Assembly: GCF_016031635.1 (NCBI RefSeq)
Contig: NZ_JACEGD010000046.1
Location: 1-47,927 of the forward strand
Direction: 5' to 3'
Length of the DNA stretch: 47,927 nucleotides
Origin: Bradyrhizobium diversitatis
GTDB taxonomy: Bacteria; Pseudomonadota; Alphaproteobacteria; Rhizobiales; Xanthobacteraceae
Below the pieces are notes generated by a model. It had not been told where the DNA came from and did no database searches. It worked only from the letters and a program-made list of their open reading frames with translations. The translations under genes and the position numbers were made by a program. This document shows, in pieces, positions 25,145-34,176 of the stretch. Every line of letters begins with the position of its first letter. Within the stretch, counting starts at the first letter, position 1.

Positions 25145-26281
25145 ATGCGAACGGACTACGACGTCGCCGTCGTCGGCGGCGGACTGCTCGGCTCCGCCAT
25201 TGCCTGGGGCCTCGGCCGGCTCGGCAAGAAGGTCGCCGTGCTCGACGAAGGCGACATTACCAAGCGCGCCTCGCGCGCGAACTTTGCGCTGGTGTGGGTG
25301 CAGAGCAAGGGGCTCGGCATGCCCGCCTATACGGTGTGGACCGTGCAGGCCTCGCAGGCATGGGGCCGGCTGGCCTCCGAGCTGAAGCAGCAGACGGGGC
25401 TCGACGTTGCCCTTCAGCAGAATGGCGGCTTCCATCTCACGCTCGGCGAGGACGAATTCGGCCAGCGCGCCGAGCTCGTCAAGCGCATGCACAACCAGGT
25501 CGGCGCGGCCGACTACAAGATGGAAATGCTGCGGCCGTCCGAGGTGAAGAAGGCGCTGCCGCTCATCGGCCCCGAGGTCTCCGGCGGCAGCTATTGCCCG
25601 CTCGACGGCCACGTCAATTCGCTGCGCACCTTCCGCGCGTTTCACACCGGCTTCATTGCGTTCGGCATCGACTATTTTCCGGAGCGCCCGGTCTCGGCGA
25701 TCAGCAAGAGCGGCGGTGAATTTCGCTTGACCACGCCGCAGGGTGAACTGCGTGCCGCCAAGATCGTGCTGGCCGCCGGCAATGCCAACCAGACGCTGGC
25801 GCCGATGGTCGGCCTCTTTGCGCCGATGGGCCCGACCCGCGGCCAGGTCGTCGTGACCGAGCGCACCATGCCGTTCCTGCCGCATCCGCTGACCACGATC
25901 CGCCAGACCGACGAGGGCACGGTGATGATCGGCGACAGCAAGGAGGACGAGCTCGACGATCGCACGCTGAAGCCGTCGATCAGCGGTGTCATGGCCGATC
26001 GCGCGCAGCGCATGTTCCCGCATCTGTCGCGACTCAACGTGGTCAGGAGCTGGTCCGGCATTCGCGTGATGCCGCAGGACGGTTTTCCGATCTACGACCA
26101 GTCGGAGACGCATCCCGGCGCCTTCGTCGCCTGCTGCCATTCCGGCGTGACACTCGCCTCCAACCACGCTTTCGAGATCGCGCGGATGGTGGCGCAGGGC
26201 GCGCTCGAGCCGGAGCTGGTCGGCGCGTTCTCGGCCAGCCGTTTTGGCGGCGGAGGTGCTGCGAACGGCAGCGGCTACTAG
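25145..26281 (+). CDS. DAO-family FAD-dependent oxidoreductase (first of two)
   Basis: This 378-residue flavoprotein of the D-amino-acid-oxidase/glycine-oxidase (DAO) family has the FAD-binding Rossmann motif VAVVGGGLLGSAIAWGLGRL at the N-terminus and the C-terminal GIRVMPQDGFPIYDQ block that closes over the flavin. It probably oxidises an amino acid or secondary amine to an imine. A good ribosome-binding site (aggaga) precedes ATG at 25145. In operons of this kind one DAO-like beta subunit works with the alpha and gamma proteins encoded just downstream. Here a second DAO gene also exists at 28021, so this one may be an alternative catalytic subunit or an independent oxidase. Confidence 0.88.
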   Translation: MRTDYDVAVVGGGLLGSAIAWGLGRLGKKVAVLDEGDITKRASRANFALVWVQSKGLGMPAYTVWTVQASQAWGRLASELKQQTGLDVALQQNGGFHLTLGEDEFGQRAELVKRMHNQVGAADYKMEMLRPSEVKKALPLIGPEVSGGSYCPLDGHVNSLRTFRAFHTGFIAFGIDYFPERPVSAISKSGGEFRLTTPQGELRAAKIVLAAGNANQTLAPMVGLFAPMGPTRGQVVVTERTMPFLPHPLTTIRQTDEGTVMIGDSKEDELDDRTLKPSISGVMADRAQRMFPHLSRLNVVRSWSGIRVMPQDGFPIYDQSETHPGAFVACCHSGVTLASNHAFEIARMVAQGALEPELVGAFSASRFGGGGAANGSGY

Positions 26282-26312
26282 AGATTCTGAGAAGGAGCCA
26301 AGAGGCATCCCC

Positions 26313-26609
26313 ATGTTCAAGCGATCCGAACAGGACAAGCGTCCGCAAGTGCAGATCCTCGTCGACGGTGTCGCCGTCGCGGCGCGCCAGGGCGACACCG
26401 TCTCTGCCGCACTGTTGGCCTCCGGCGTGGACGCACGGCGTTCCACCGCAGTGAGCGGCGCGCCGCGTCTGCCCTATTGCATGATGGGCGTGTGCTTCGA
26501 CTGCCTCGTCACCATCGACGGCGTCGGCAATCGCCAGGGCTGCCTCGTGCCGGTTGCGGAGGGCATGCAGGTCGAAATCCAGAAGGGCAAGCGGGAGATC
26601 GGAAAATGA
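26313..26609 (+). CDS. Small [2Fe-2S] protein (HcnA/OoxA-gamma-like subunit)
   Basis: This 98-residue soluble ferredoxin-like protein of the Fer2_4 type has a cysteine pattern C-x4-C-x2-C-x11-C (PYCMMGVCFDCLVTIDG, then the last Cys in RQGCLV), which binds one [2Fe-2S] cluster. Such small subunits form the gamma part of heterotrimeric amine or imino-acid dehydrogenases (hydrogen cyanide synthase HcnA, opine oxidase, D-hydroxyproline dehydrogenase). The stop overlaps the start of the alpha-subunit gene by 4 bases, supporting assembly of one complex. Confidence 0.9.
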   Translation: MFKRSEQDKRPQVQILVDGVAVAARQGDTVSAALLASGVDARRSTAVSGAPRLPYCMMGVCFDCLVTIDGVGNRQGCLVPVAEGMQVEIQKGKREIGK

Positions 26610-28024
26610 CTGTGGCTCCCAAGCGCGAAGCGTATGACATGGTGGTGATCGGCGCCGGGCCGGCGGGTCTCGCTGCTGCCGCGACATCCGCCGAGGCCGG
26701 CCTGTCGACGTTGCTGCTCGACGAGAATGTCGGTCCCGGCGGCCAGGTGTTTCGCGCGATCGCCTCGACACCGGTGACCGAGCGCAATCAGCTCGGCGCC
26801 GATTATTGGGTCGGGGCCGATCTCGTGCAGGCGCTGCGTGCGAGCGGCGCCGAGATCATCCATCGTGCCACCGTCTGGAGCCTCGATCGCAATCTCGACA
26901 TCGCCGTGTCGATCGGCGGCGCCTCCGCCTTCGTCAAGGCGAAACGCGTGATTCTGGCGACCGGCGCGCTGGAGCGGCCGTTCCCGATTCCCGGCTGGAC
27001 GCTGCCGGGCGTGATGACTGCCGGCGCGGCGCAGACCATGCTGAAGTCGTCGGCGCTGGTGCCTGATGGACGCACGGTGATCGCGGGGCAGGGGCCGCTG
27101 CTCTGGCTGCTAGCCGCGCAGATTTTGCGTCTCGGCGGCCGCATCGACCGCATCCTCGACACCACCGAGCGTGGCAATTATTTCGCGGCGCTTCCGCACG
27201 CTTTCGCCTTCCTGACCTCGCCCTATTTCGCCAAGGGCCTGTCGATGATGCGCGAGGTGAAGGCGAAGGTGCAGGTCGTCTCGGGTGTCACCGAGCTTGC
27301 GGCTTCCGGTGATGGCCAGCTTGCCAGCGTGAGCTATGTCGCCGGCGGCAAGCGCGAGACGATCGCTGCGGACCTGTTGCTGCTGCATCAGGGCGTCGTG
27401 CCCAACGTCAATCTGGCGATGTCCGCCGGCATCGAGCATCGTTGGGATGACCTGCAATTGTGCTGGTCTCCAGTATTGGACGCCAGTGGCAATTCGTCGG
27501 TCGCCGGCATCGCGATCGCCGGTGACGGTGCCGGTATCGGCGGGGCCAATGCAGCCGTGGTGCGCGGTCGCATTGCCGCGTGCGCCGCCGTCGAAGCGCT
27601 GGCGCCCGCGGCAGCCGCAAAGGTCCCCGCGATGGCGATGCTCCGTTCCGATCTCGCCAAGGCCGAGCGCGGTCGCGTCTTCCTCGACACGCTGTTCCGC
27701 CCCGCGCCGCACTTCCGGATTCCCTCAGGCGACACCATCGTCTGCCGCTGCGAGGAGGTCACCGCAAAGGACGTTCTCGATTCCGTCGCGATCGGCGCGA
27801 CCGGGCCGAACCAGCTCAAGGCCTATCGCCGCACCGGCATGGGTCCGTGCCAGGGCCGACTCTGCGGCCTCACCGTCACCGAGCTGATGGCGCAGGCGCG
27901 CGGCAAGTCCCCGCAGGAGATCGGCTATTACCGCCTGCGTGCGCCGGTGAAGCCGATCACGCTGGCCGAGCTCGCCGCCGTTCCCAAGAGCGAGGCCGAC
28001 GTCAGGGCCGTGGTGCGCGGATGA
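26606..28024 (+). CDS. HcnB/OoxA-like FAD/NAD(P)-binding alpha subunit
   Basis: This 472-residue flavoprotein has an N-terminal FAD motif MVVIGAGPAGLAAA, a central second nucleotide-binding region and GVVPNVNLAMSAGIEH. The C-terminal BFD-like [2Fe-2S] domain has cysteines in IVCRCEEVTAKDV and GMGPCQGRLCG. This matches the alpha subunits of hydrogen cyanide synthase, opine oxidases and hydroxyproline or proline dehydrogenases, which pass electrons from a DAO-like beta subunit to the respiratory chain. Overlaps with both neighbours (ATGA at each end) make the gamma-alpha-beta order a tightly coupled unit. Confidence 0.9.
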   Translation: MTVAPKREAYDMVVIGAGPAGLAAAATSAEAGLSTLLLDENVGPGGQVFRAIASTPVTERNQLGADYWVGADLVQALRASGAEIIHRATVWSLDRNLDIAVSIGGASAFVKAKRVILATGALERPFPIPGWTLPGVMTAGAAQTMLKSSALVPDGRTVIAGQGPLLWLLAAQILRLGGRIDRILDTTERGNYFAALPHAFAFLTSPYFAKGLSMMREVKAKVQVVSGVTELAASGDGQLASVSYVAGGKRETIAADLLLLHQGVVPNVNLAMSAGIEHRWDDLQLCWSPVLDASGNSSVAGIAIAGDGAGIGGANAAVVRGRIAACAAVEALAPAAAAKVPAMAMLRSDLAKAERGRVFLDTLFRPAPHFRIPSGDTIVCRCEEVTAKDVLDSVAIGATGPNQLKAYRRTGMGPCQGRLCGLTVTELMAQARGKSPQEIGYYRLRAPVKPITLAELAAVPKSEADVRAVVRG

Positions 28025-29142
28025 GCACAAACGTGGATGCGATCGTCATTGGCGGCGGCATCCACGGATGTTCGACCGCGCTGCATCTGTGCCTCGCCGG
28101 CTTGAAGCCGGTGCTGATCGAGAAGGATTATGCCGGCCGTCACGCCTCGGGCGTCAACGCCGGCGGCGTGCGCCAGCTCGCGCGGCACATCCCGGAGATT
28201 CCGCTCTCGATCCGCTCGATGGGGATATGGGAGAAGATCTCAGATCTCCTCGACGACGATTGCAGCTTCGAGAGCTACGGTCAGGTGCTGGTTGCCGAGA
28301 ACGAGGACGAGCTCGCGATCTGCCGCGCGCGTGTCGCCGAGCTCAACGCGCTAGGCTTCACCCACGAGGAACTGATCGACGCCGCCGAACTGCGCCGGCT
28401 GGTGCCAGCGGTGGCCGAGACCTGTCCCGGCGGTATTGTCTCGCGCCGTGACGGCGCGGCTAATCCGGCGCAGACGACGACGGCGTTTCGCCGCAAGGCC
28501 GAGCTGCTCGGTGCAACCGTGCGCGAAGGCGTGGCCGCCGACAACATCCGGCACCGTGACGGCCTCTGGCACGTCGATGTCGGTTCGGAGAGCTTTGCCG
28601 CGCCGGTGCTGGTCAACGCCGCCGGCGCCTGGGCCGGCAGGATCGCGGCTGACCTCGGCGAGCCGGTGCCGGTCGAGACGGTAGCACCGATGCTGATGAT
28701 CACCTCGCGCGTGCTGCACTTCATCGATCCCGTCGTGATCCTGCGCGGGCGAAAGCTGTCCTTCAAGCAATTCAAGAACGGCACCGTGCTGATCGGCGGC
28801 GGTCATCTGGCGACGCCGGACCAGGAACGCAACGAGACGGTGCTGGACTGGAAGAGCCTCGCGACCAGCGCGCGGACCGTGTTCGAGCTGTTCCCGGTGA
28901 TGCGCAGCGCCACCATCGTCCGCGCATGGGCGGGCATCGAGGCCAGGATGAAGGACGATCTGCCCGTGTTCGGGCCGAGCAGCCGTCACAAGGGCCTCTA
29001 TCACCAGTTCGGCTTCTCGCTGCACGGTTTTCAGCTCGGCCCCGGCGCCGGCGCCGTGATGGCGGAGCTGATCGTCAATGGCGGCACCCAGACCCGAATC
29101 GGCGATCTCGGCATCGACCGCTTCCATCCTTCAACGCTCTAG
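28021..29142 (+). CDS. HcnC/OoxB-like DAO-family beta subunit
   Basis: This 373-residue DAO-family flavoprotein has FAD motif AIVIGGGIHGCSTALHLCLA at the N-terminus and a C-terminal GFQLGPGAGAVMAELI loop. Its position directly after the alpha gene, with ATGA overlap, is that of the catalytic beta subunit in heterotrimeric imino-acid and opine dehydrogenases. It probably oxidises the imported compound, giving an imine or enamine that the RidA protein encoded 14 bases downstream would hydrolyse. Substrate specificity (opine, hydroxyproline, D-amino acid) cannot be told from sequence alone. Confidence 0.88.
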   Translation: MSTNVDAIVIGGGIHGCSTALHLCLAGLKPVLIEKDYAGRHASGVNAGGVRQLARHIPEIPLSIRSMGIWEKISDLLDDDCSFESYGQVLVAENEDELAICRARVAELNALGFTHEELIDAAELRRLVPAVAETCPGGIVSRRDGAANPAQTTTAFRRKAELLGATVREGVAADNIRHRDGLWHVDVGSESFAAPVLVNAAGAWAGRIAADLGEPVPVETVAPMLMITSRVLHFIDPVVILRGRKLSFKQFKNGTVLIGGGHLATPDQERNETVLDWKSLATSARTVFELFPVMRSATIVRAWAGIEARMKDDLPVFGPSSRHKGLYHQFGFSLHGFQLGPGAGAVMAELIVNGGTQTRIGDLGIDRFHPSTL

Positions 29143-29156
29143 AAAAAGAGGACATC

Positions 29157-29504
29157 ATGAGCATCACCCGCAGCATCCGCACGCCCATCATGCATCGCGC
29201 CGTCGAGGCCAACGGCTTCGTCTTCCTCGGCGGCACCATCGCCGACGACACCTCGGTCTCGATGGGCGAGCAGACCCGCAACATCCTCGGCAAGATCGCC
29301 GGCTATCTGAAGGAGGCCGGCACCGACAAGTCTCGCGTCGTCAGCGCCTCGATCTTCGTCACCGATCTCTCCAGGAAGAAGGAGATGGATGCGGCCTGGA
29401 CCGAGTTCTTCGGCGACAATCTCCCCACCCGCGCCACCGTCGGCGTCGCCGATCTCGGCGGCGGCGCGCTGATCGAGGTGGTGGTCACCGCCCTGAAGGG
29501 TTGA
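29157..29504 (+). CDS. RidA-family enamine/imine deaminase
   Basis: This 115-residue YjgF/YER057c/UK114 family protein normally acts as a trimer in the cytoplasm. The arginine in PTRATVGVADL corresponds to the substrate-binding Arg of active RidA proteins, and GGGALIEVVVTAL is the usual C-terminal block. It speeds hydrolysis of reactive imines or enamines to keto compounds and ammonia. That fits its place as last gene of an operon encoding two amine-oxidising flavoproteins. ATG at 29157 follows a gag-gac region 14 bases after the previous stop. Confidence 0.92.
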   Translation: MSITRSIRTPIMHRAVEANGFVFLGGTIADDTSVSMGEQTRNILGKIAGYLKEAGTDKSRVVSASIFVTDLSRKKEMDAAWTEFFGDNLPTRATVGVADLGGGALIEVVVTALKG

Positions 29505-29676
29505 CCGCGCACGGCGACGAAGGACGACAGCGCCTTCCGCGCTGTCGTCCTCCTCGCGTCCCGCCTTGATCTCGCCGTTCGATGGGACTACTTGGAGAGT
29601 CCCTCAATCAGGATACTTGTAGCCATGGATATGACCCCGACCGCAAAGCCCACCTGCCTTGCTCACGGGGAATTCC

Positions 29677-31290
29677 ATGCCTGCCTCGATCATTCTGTCG
29701 AACCTGTCGCTGTCCACGCCTGACGGCCGTTCTCTTCTTTCCAACATCGATCTGACGTTCACGACCGAGCGTACCGGTCTCGTCGGCCGCAACGGCGTCG
29801 GGAAAACGACGCTGCTTGCGTCGATCATAGGTGAACATGTGCCCCGATCAGGGCGCGTTCTGGCTAACGGCACTATCGGCTTGTTGCGCCAGGATGTGCA
29901 GGTTCTTGCCGGCACGACCGTAGCCGACCTGTTCGGCGTGCGGCGGGCGCTCGACCTGCTTCGCCGTGCGGAGCGAGGCGATGCCTCTGCCGATGACATC
30001 GCAGCGATCGACTGGACGCTCGAGACCCGGCTTGAAGCCGCGCTGGCGCGCCTCGGGTTCGATCCATCTCCCGACACGGAGCTGTCTTGCCTATCCGGCG
30101 GCCAGATCACCCGGGTTCGACTCGCCGCACTGATCTTCGCCGCGCCCGACTTCCTGCTCCTGGACGAGCCCACCAACAATCTCGACCGGGACGGACGCAA
30201 AGCGGTGACTGATCTGCTCGCCGCCTGGCGCGGCGGCGCGATCGTCGTCAGCCACGACCGGGGCTTGCTGGAGACCATGGATGCGATCGTCGAACTGACC
30301 TCGCTCGGAGCTACGCGATACGGCGGCAATTGGAGTCGGTATCGCGAGCAGAAGGCCGTCGAGCTTGCGGCCGTCCGGCATGACCTCGCGCATGCCGAGA
30401 AGCGTCTCTCCGAGATCGACGGCAAGGCCCAAGAGGCTGCGGAAAGGAAAGCGCGCAAGGACAGCGGCGGAAGGAAGAAGCGCGCCAAGGGCGACATGCC
30501 GCGGATCCTGGCTGGTGCACGCAAGGATCGTAGCGAGGACAGCGGCGGCAAGAGCACGCAAATCGCCGAGCGGCGGCGTGCGGAGGCCATCGATGCTGCG
30601 GACACGGCGCGCCGGCGTATCGAGATTCTTCAGCCATTGTCGGTCAGGTTGCCCGCGACCGGCCTGCCGGCGGGCAGGGAGGTGCTTTGGCTCGACGGCG
30701 TCAGTGCAGGCTATCGGCCCGAGCGGCCGGTCTTCCAAGATCTATCGCTCATGATCGTTGGTCCGGAGCGCGTCGCGCTGGTCGGCCCGAACGGCTCCGG
30801 CAAGACGACGCTGCTGAAATTGATCGCGGGCGAGCTGCGCCCGCTCTCCGGCACCGTGCGGGTCAGGCCGGACTTCGCGCTGTTCGACCAGAAGGTCAGC
30901 CTGCTCGATCCCGCGACCTCCATCCTGGACAATTTCGGGCGTCTCAATCCGAAGGCGGGAGCGAATGAATGCCATGCCGCGCTGGCGCGGTTCATGTTTC
31001 GCGCCGATGCTGCCTTGCAGATCGTCGGAAGCCTGAGCGGCGGGCAGTTGTTTCGTGCAGGCCTTGCCTGTGTGCTTGGCGGGGCGACTCCGCCGTCCCT
31101 GCTCATTCTCGACGAGCCGACCAACCATCTGGATGTCGAGTCCATCGAAGCCGTCGAGGCAGGCTTGAGAGCCTATGACGGCGCGCTGCTTGTCGTCAGT
31201 CATGACGAGGCATTCCTGCAGGCAATCGGGATCACGCGGCGGCTCGATCTCGCCGGCGAACGTGATTCCAGGGGCTCATCATTCCAATAA
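29677..31290 (+). CDS. ABC-F family ATPase (ribosome-associated or resistance type)
   Basis: This 537-residue soluble protein has two ABC ATPase domains and no membrane part. Domain 1 has GRNGVGKTTLL, LSGGQITRVRLAAL and LLLDEPTNNLD. A lysine/arginine-rich linker (about residues 220-310, partly coiled coil) is followed by domain 2 with GPNGSGKTTLLKL, LSGGQLFRAGLA and LILDEPTNHLD. This is the architecture of translation factors and ribosome-protection proteins such as Uup, EttA and YheS. ATG at 29677 is preferred over the GTG-type start upstream (29659). It lies 172 bases after the RidA gene and is probably independent. The second half shows the normal ABC-F pattern, with a short C-terminus. 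Confidence 0.9.
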   Translation: MPASIILSNLSLSTPDGRSLLSNIDLTFTTERTGLVGRNGVGKTTLLASIIGEHVPRSGRVLANGTIGLLRQDVQVLAGTTVADLFGVRRALDLLRRAERGDASADDIAAIDWTLETRLEAALARLGFDPSPDTELSCLSGGQITRVRLAALIFAAPDFLLLDEPTNNLDRDGRKAVTDLLAAWRGGAIVVSHDRGLLETMDAIVELTSLGATRYGGNWSRYREQKAVELAAVRHDLAHAEKRLSEIDGKAQEAAERKARKDSGGRKKRAKGDMPRILAGARKDRSEDSGGKSTQIAERRRAEAIDAADTARRRIEILQPLSVRLPATGLPAGREVLWLDGVSAGYRPERPVFQDLSLMIVGPERVALVGPNGSGKTTLLKLIAGELRPLSGTVRVRPDFALFDQKVSLLDPATSILDNFGRLNPKAGANECHAALARFMFRADAALQIVGSLSGGQLFRAGLACVLGGATPPSLLILDEPTNHLDVESIEAVEAGLRAYDGALLVVSHDEAFLQAIGITRRLDLAGERDSRGSSFQ

Positions 31291-31295
31291 CAAAA

Positions 31296-31325
31296 ACCCG
31301 ACGCCCTGCCCCCAGCGCGTCGGGT
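31296..31325 (-). terminator. Intrinsic terminator for the DctA gene, between convergent genes
   Basis: ACCCGACGC (31296-31304) pairs perfectly with GCGTCGGGT (31317-31325), a 9-base GC-rich stem with a 12-base loop. Read on the minus strand it is followed by a run of T (the caaaaa before the stem on the plus strand), the classic rho-independent layout for the leftward carrier gene ending at 31438. It may also help end the rightward ABC-F transcript, which stops 6 bases before it. Confidence 0.8.
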
Positions 31326-31437
31326 GGAAAAAATGAGTATCAATCCGTGATCGCAGTGCCGTTGTTGTGACGCTTATCTCGCCGGTTTTCCACTCCGGGA
31401 AACTACCGCGTCGGAAAAAACGTCGCCTGCCTTCGAT

Positions 31438-32766
31438 CTACGCGCCTCCGCCCGGTTCCAGCGCCTCGCCGATCTCCAGCGGGTGGGCCATGGTCTCGTG
31501 CAGCGCGTCGCGGTCGAGCTCGCCTTCGGAGATGCTGATGACGACGCAGGCGACGCCATTGCCGATCAGATTGGTCAGCGCGCGGCACTCGCTCATGAAC
31601 TTGTCGATGCCGACCAGGATGGCGATCGACTGGATCGGTATGTCGGGCACGATCGAGAGCGTTGCCGCGAGCGTGATGAAGCCGGCGCCGGTGACGCCCG
31701 AGGCGCCCTTCGAAGTGATCATGGCGATGCCGAGAATGCCGAGCTCCTGCCAGATGGTCAGATGCGTATTGGTTGCCTGCGCCAGGAACAACGTCGCCAG
31801 CGTCATGTAGATGTTGGTGCCGTCGAGATTGAAGCTGTACCCCGTCGGAATGACGAGGCCGACCACCGAGCGCGAGGCGCCGAGATGCTCCATCTTCTGG
31901 ATCATCTGCGGCAGCACCGTCTCGGAGGAGGACGTGCCGAGCACGATCAGCAGCTCGTCCTTGATGTAGGCGATGAAGCGCAGGATCGAGAAGCCGGCGA
32001 GGCGAGCGATCGCACCTAACACGACCAGTACAAACAGCATGCTGGTGAGATAGAATGTACCGATCAGCGCCGCGAGGTTGAGCAGCGAGCCGAGGCCGTA
32101 GGCGCCGACGGTGAACGCCATCGCGCCGAAGGCGCCGATCGGCGCGACGCGCACGATGATGCGGATGATGCCGAAGAACATCTTCGCGGCCTTGTCGATC
32201 GCATCCGCAATGGGCTCGCCGGCCTTGCCGAGGAAGGCGATGGCGAAGCCGGAGAGGATCGAGATCAGCAGCACCTGGAGCAGGTCGCCGCGCGCGATCG
32301 CGCCCAGATAGCTGTCGGGAATGATCGCCATCAGATGGGCGACTATGCCCTCTTCATGAGCCTTGGTGACGTAGGTCGCCACCGACTTCGGGTCGATCGT
32401 GGCCGGATCGATGTTGAAGCCGTGCCCGGGCTGGAGAATCTCACCGACCAAAAGTCCGACCGCGAGCGCGACGGTCGAGACCGTCTCGAAATAGATCAAC
32501 GACTTCAGCCCGACCCGCCCGACGCGCTTGAGGTCGCCCATCGAGGAGATGCCGTGCACCACGGTGCAGAAGATCACCGGCGCGATCATCATCTTGATCA
32601 GCGCGATGAAGCCGTCGCCGAGCGGCTTCAAGGCCTTGCCGAGATCAGGATAGAAATAGCCGATGAGCACGCCGAGCGCGATCGCGATCAGCACCTGAAC
32701 GTAGAGGATCTTGTACCAGGGCTGGTGCCGACGTTGAATGGCTGGCTGGATCGCGATTTGTGTCAT
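31438..32766 (-). CDS. dctA: C4-dicarboxylate/proton symporter (DctA-type)
   Basis: This 442-residue inner-membrane carrier of the dicarboxylate/amino acid:cation symporter family imports succinate, malate and fumarate. Typical segments are KMMIAPVIFCTVVHGI, the serine-rich re-entrant loop LGTSSSETVLPQM, GYSFNLDGTNIYM and the TSKGASGVTGAGFITLAATL loop, all in expected order. In rhizobia DctA feeds nitrogen-fixing bacteroids, but several paralogues per genome exist, so a symbiotic role for this one is not shown. ATG at 32766 is chosen because the conserved N-terminus follows. The DctB-DctD two-component genes that flank classic dctA are not here, and no sigma-54 promoter is visible. Confidence 0.9.
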   Translation of the reverse strand: MTQIAIQPAIQRRHQPWYKILYVQVLIAIALGVLIGYFYPDLGKALKPLGDGFIALIKMMIAPVIFCTVVHGISSMGDLKRVGRVGLKSLIYFETVSTVALAVGLLVGEILQPGHGFNIDPATIDPKSVATYVTKAHEEGIVAHLMAIIPDSYLGAIARGDLLQVLLISILSGFAIAFLGKAGEPIADAIDKAAKMFFGIIRIIVRVAPIGAFGAMAFTVGAYGLGSLLNLAALIGTFYLTSMLFVLVVLGAIARLAGFSILRFIAYIKDELLIVLGTSSSETVLPQMIQKMEHLGASRSVVGLVIPTGYSFNLDGTNIYMTLATLFLAQATNTHLTIWQELGILGIAMITSKGASGVTGAGFITLAATLSIVPDIPIQSIAILVGIDKFMSECRALTNLIGNGVACVVISISEGELDRDALHETMAHPLEIGEALEPGGGA

Positions 32767-33199
32767 GGAGTGTGCCCCGGAACGCATTGATCATGCATGA
32801 TCTGAATCATGCATCACTTGCATCATGTGATGGCCGCCGCCGAAGCGACAATCACATTTTTGTCTGTTTGCACGAAGATCGATCGCGGAGCCGCAAGCGC
32901 GCTTGTTGTCGATCGCGGCCACCACGGCGCCGGCGGCGGCAGGCTCTCGATGGGGCGGGCTCGCGACCGTTCCGATGGTCGGAGTGCTTGCTCTTGCAGC
33001 CCAGGCATGCGACGTCGCCTGCTGATCATCGGTGCGATCGGCGGATGTCTCGGATGCCTGGTGAAGGCCTCGCCTCGGCATGCCGATCGACTCCACCCAG
33101 CTGCCGGCCGCGCCGTGTCCAGGGATGCGTGCGGCGTATGCACAACCGGGTGGAACAAAACGCCGGTTCCATCCATGATGACGCATCTGGAGAGAACAC
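32767..33199. other. Divergent promoter region between the dicarboxylate carrier and the SDR gene
   Basis: This stretch holds the control regions of two divergent genes. The left 70 bases contain three copies of an ATCATGCAT-like half-site, described separately. A short frame beginning at 33007 with a signal-peptide-like start is probably chance. The ribosome-binding site gagaga for the SDR gene lies at the right end. No RNA gene is visible. Confidence 0.5.
32793..32814. promoter_or_regulatory. Perfect 22-base inverted repeat upstream of dctA (candidate operator)
   Basis: ATGCATGAT (32793-32801), spacer ctga, and ATCATGCAT (32806-32814) form a perfect dyad 27 bases before the carrier start codon. 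A further imperfect CATCA-TG-TGATG dyad follows at 32821-32832. Such a dyad right at the promoter or in the leader usually marks a dimeric repressor or activator site. Which family binds it is unknown; a GntR- or MarR-type protein would fit the size. Confidence 0.6.
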
Positions 33200-34036
33200 A
33201 TGCCGCAAACCGAACGTTCAACCTCATTTCCTTCGCGCCTCGTCGGTCAGTACGCCCTCGTGACGGGTGCCTCGCAAGGCATCGGCCGCGCCGTCGCCGT
33301 CCGGCTCGCCCAGGAAGGCGCAACCGTTGCCATCAACTATTTCGAGAACGTGGAGCGCGCCGAGGAGACGCTCGCGCTCGCTCGGGCAGCTTCGCGCTCG
33401 CGCGGCCACGGCGAGCCCGATCATTGCATCGTCAAGGCCAATGTCGGCGATGAGCGGGACATTGCTGCGATGTTCGAGGCGATCCTTTCTCGCTGGAAAC
33501 GTCTCGATTGCCTCGTCAACAACGCCGGCTTCCAGCAGGAATCGCCGAGCGAGGCGCTCGACGTCGAAACCTATCGCCGCATCATCGACGTCAATCTCAA
33601 CGGCGCCGTGCTCTGCGCACAGAAGGCGCTCGCTCACTTCGTCGCACGCGGCGGAGGCGGCAGCATCATCAATTGCTCGAGCGTCCACCAGATCATTCCA
33701 AAGCCCGGCTATCTCGCTTATTCGATCAGCAAGGGAGGCATGGCCAATCTGACGCGCACGCTGGCGCTCGAATTTGCCGGCCGGGGCATCCGCGTCAACG
33801 CGGTGGGACCAGGCGCGATCGACACGCCGATCAACGTGGCATGGACCGGTGACCCCGAAAAGCGCGGCGTCGTCACCAGCCATATTCCGCTGGGCCGTGT
33901 CGGCACGCCGGAAGAGATCGCCGCCGTATTCGCCTTCCTCGCCTCGGAGGATGCGAGCTACATCACGGGGCAGACCATCTATGCTTGCGGGGGCCTGACG
34001 CTATTCCCCGAATTCCGAGAGAATTGGGCAAGCTGA
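33200..34036 (+). CDS. Short-chain dehydrogenase/reductase (glucose/ribitol-dehydrogenase-like)
   Basis: This 278-residue cytoplasmic SDR has cofactor motif TGASQGIG, NNAG at the strand 4 motif, catalytic Ser in NCSSVHQI and Tyr/Lys in YSISKGG, followed by the conserved VGPGAIDTPIN. The acidic/basic pattern after the second strand (INYFENVERAEE) does not clearly settle NAD or NADP preference. The family includes glucose 1-dehydrogenases and 3-oxoacyl-ACP-like reductases; the substrate is unknown. A ggagaga site precedes ATG at 33200. It is divergent from dctA and 140 bases before the antiporter. Confidence 0.9.
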   Translation: MPQTERSTSFPSRLVGQYALVTGASQGIGRAVAVRLAQEGATVAINYFENVERAEETLALARAASRSRGHGEPDHCIVKANVGDERDIAAMFEAILSRWKRLDCLVNNAGFQQESPSEALDVETYRRIIDVNLNGAVLCAQKALAHFVARGGGGSIINCSSVHQIIPKPGYLAYSISKGGMANLTRTLALEFAGRGIRVNAVGPGAIDTPINVAWTGDPEKRGVVTSHIPLGRVGTPEEIAAVFAFLASEDASYITGQTIYACGGLTLFPEFRENWAS

Positions 34037-34176
34037 ACGTCAGCTTTGGATCACGCGCAATCGGCGGCCGCCAGTGCCCGCGGAGAAATCAGGATGGGTT
34101 GGGGGCTGCGGCGCCGTGTGCTATCGACCGTGGACGACGCGGCCGCTATTGGCAAACGTCGACACAAGACGGGCTC

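Noticed and set aside
33007..33199. Short frame with a signal-peptide-like start between dctA and the SDR gene
   Set aside because: The frame reads on in the wrong phase through the SDR gene, has no ribosome-binding site and no conserved motif.
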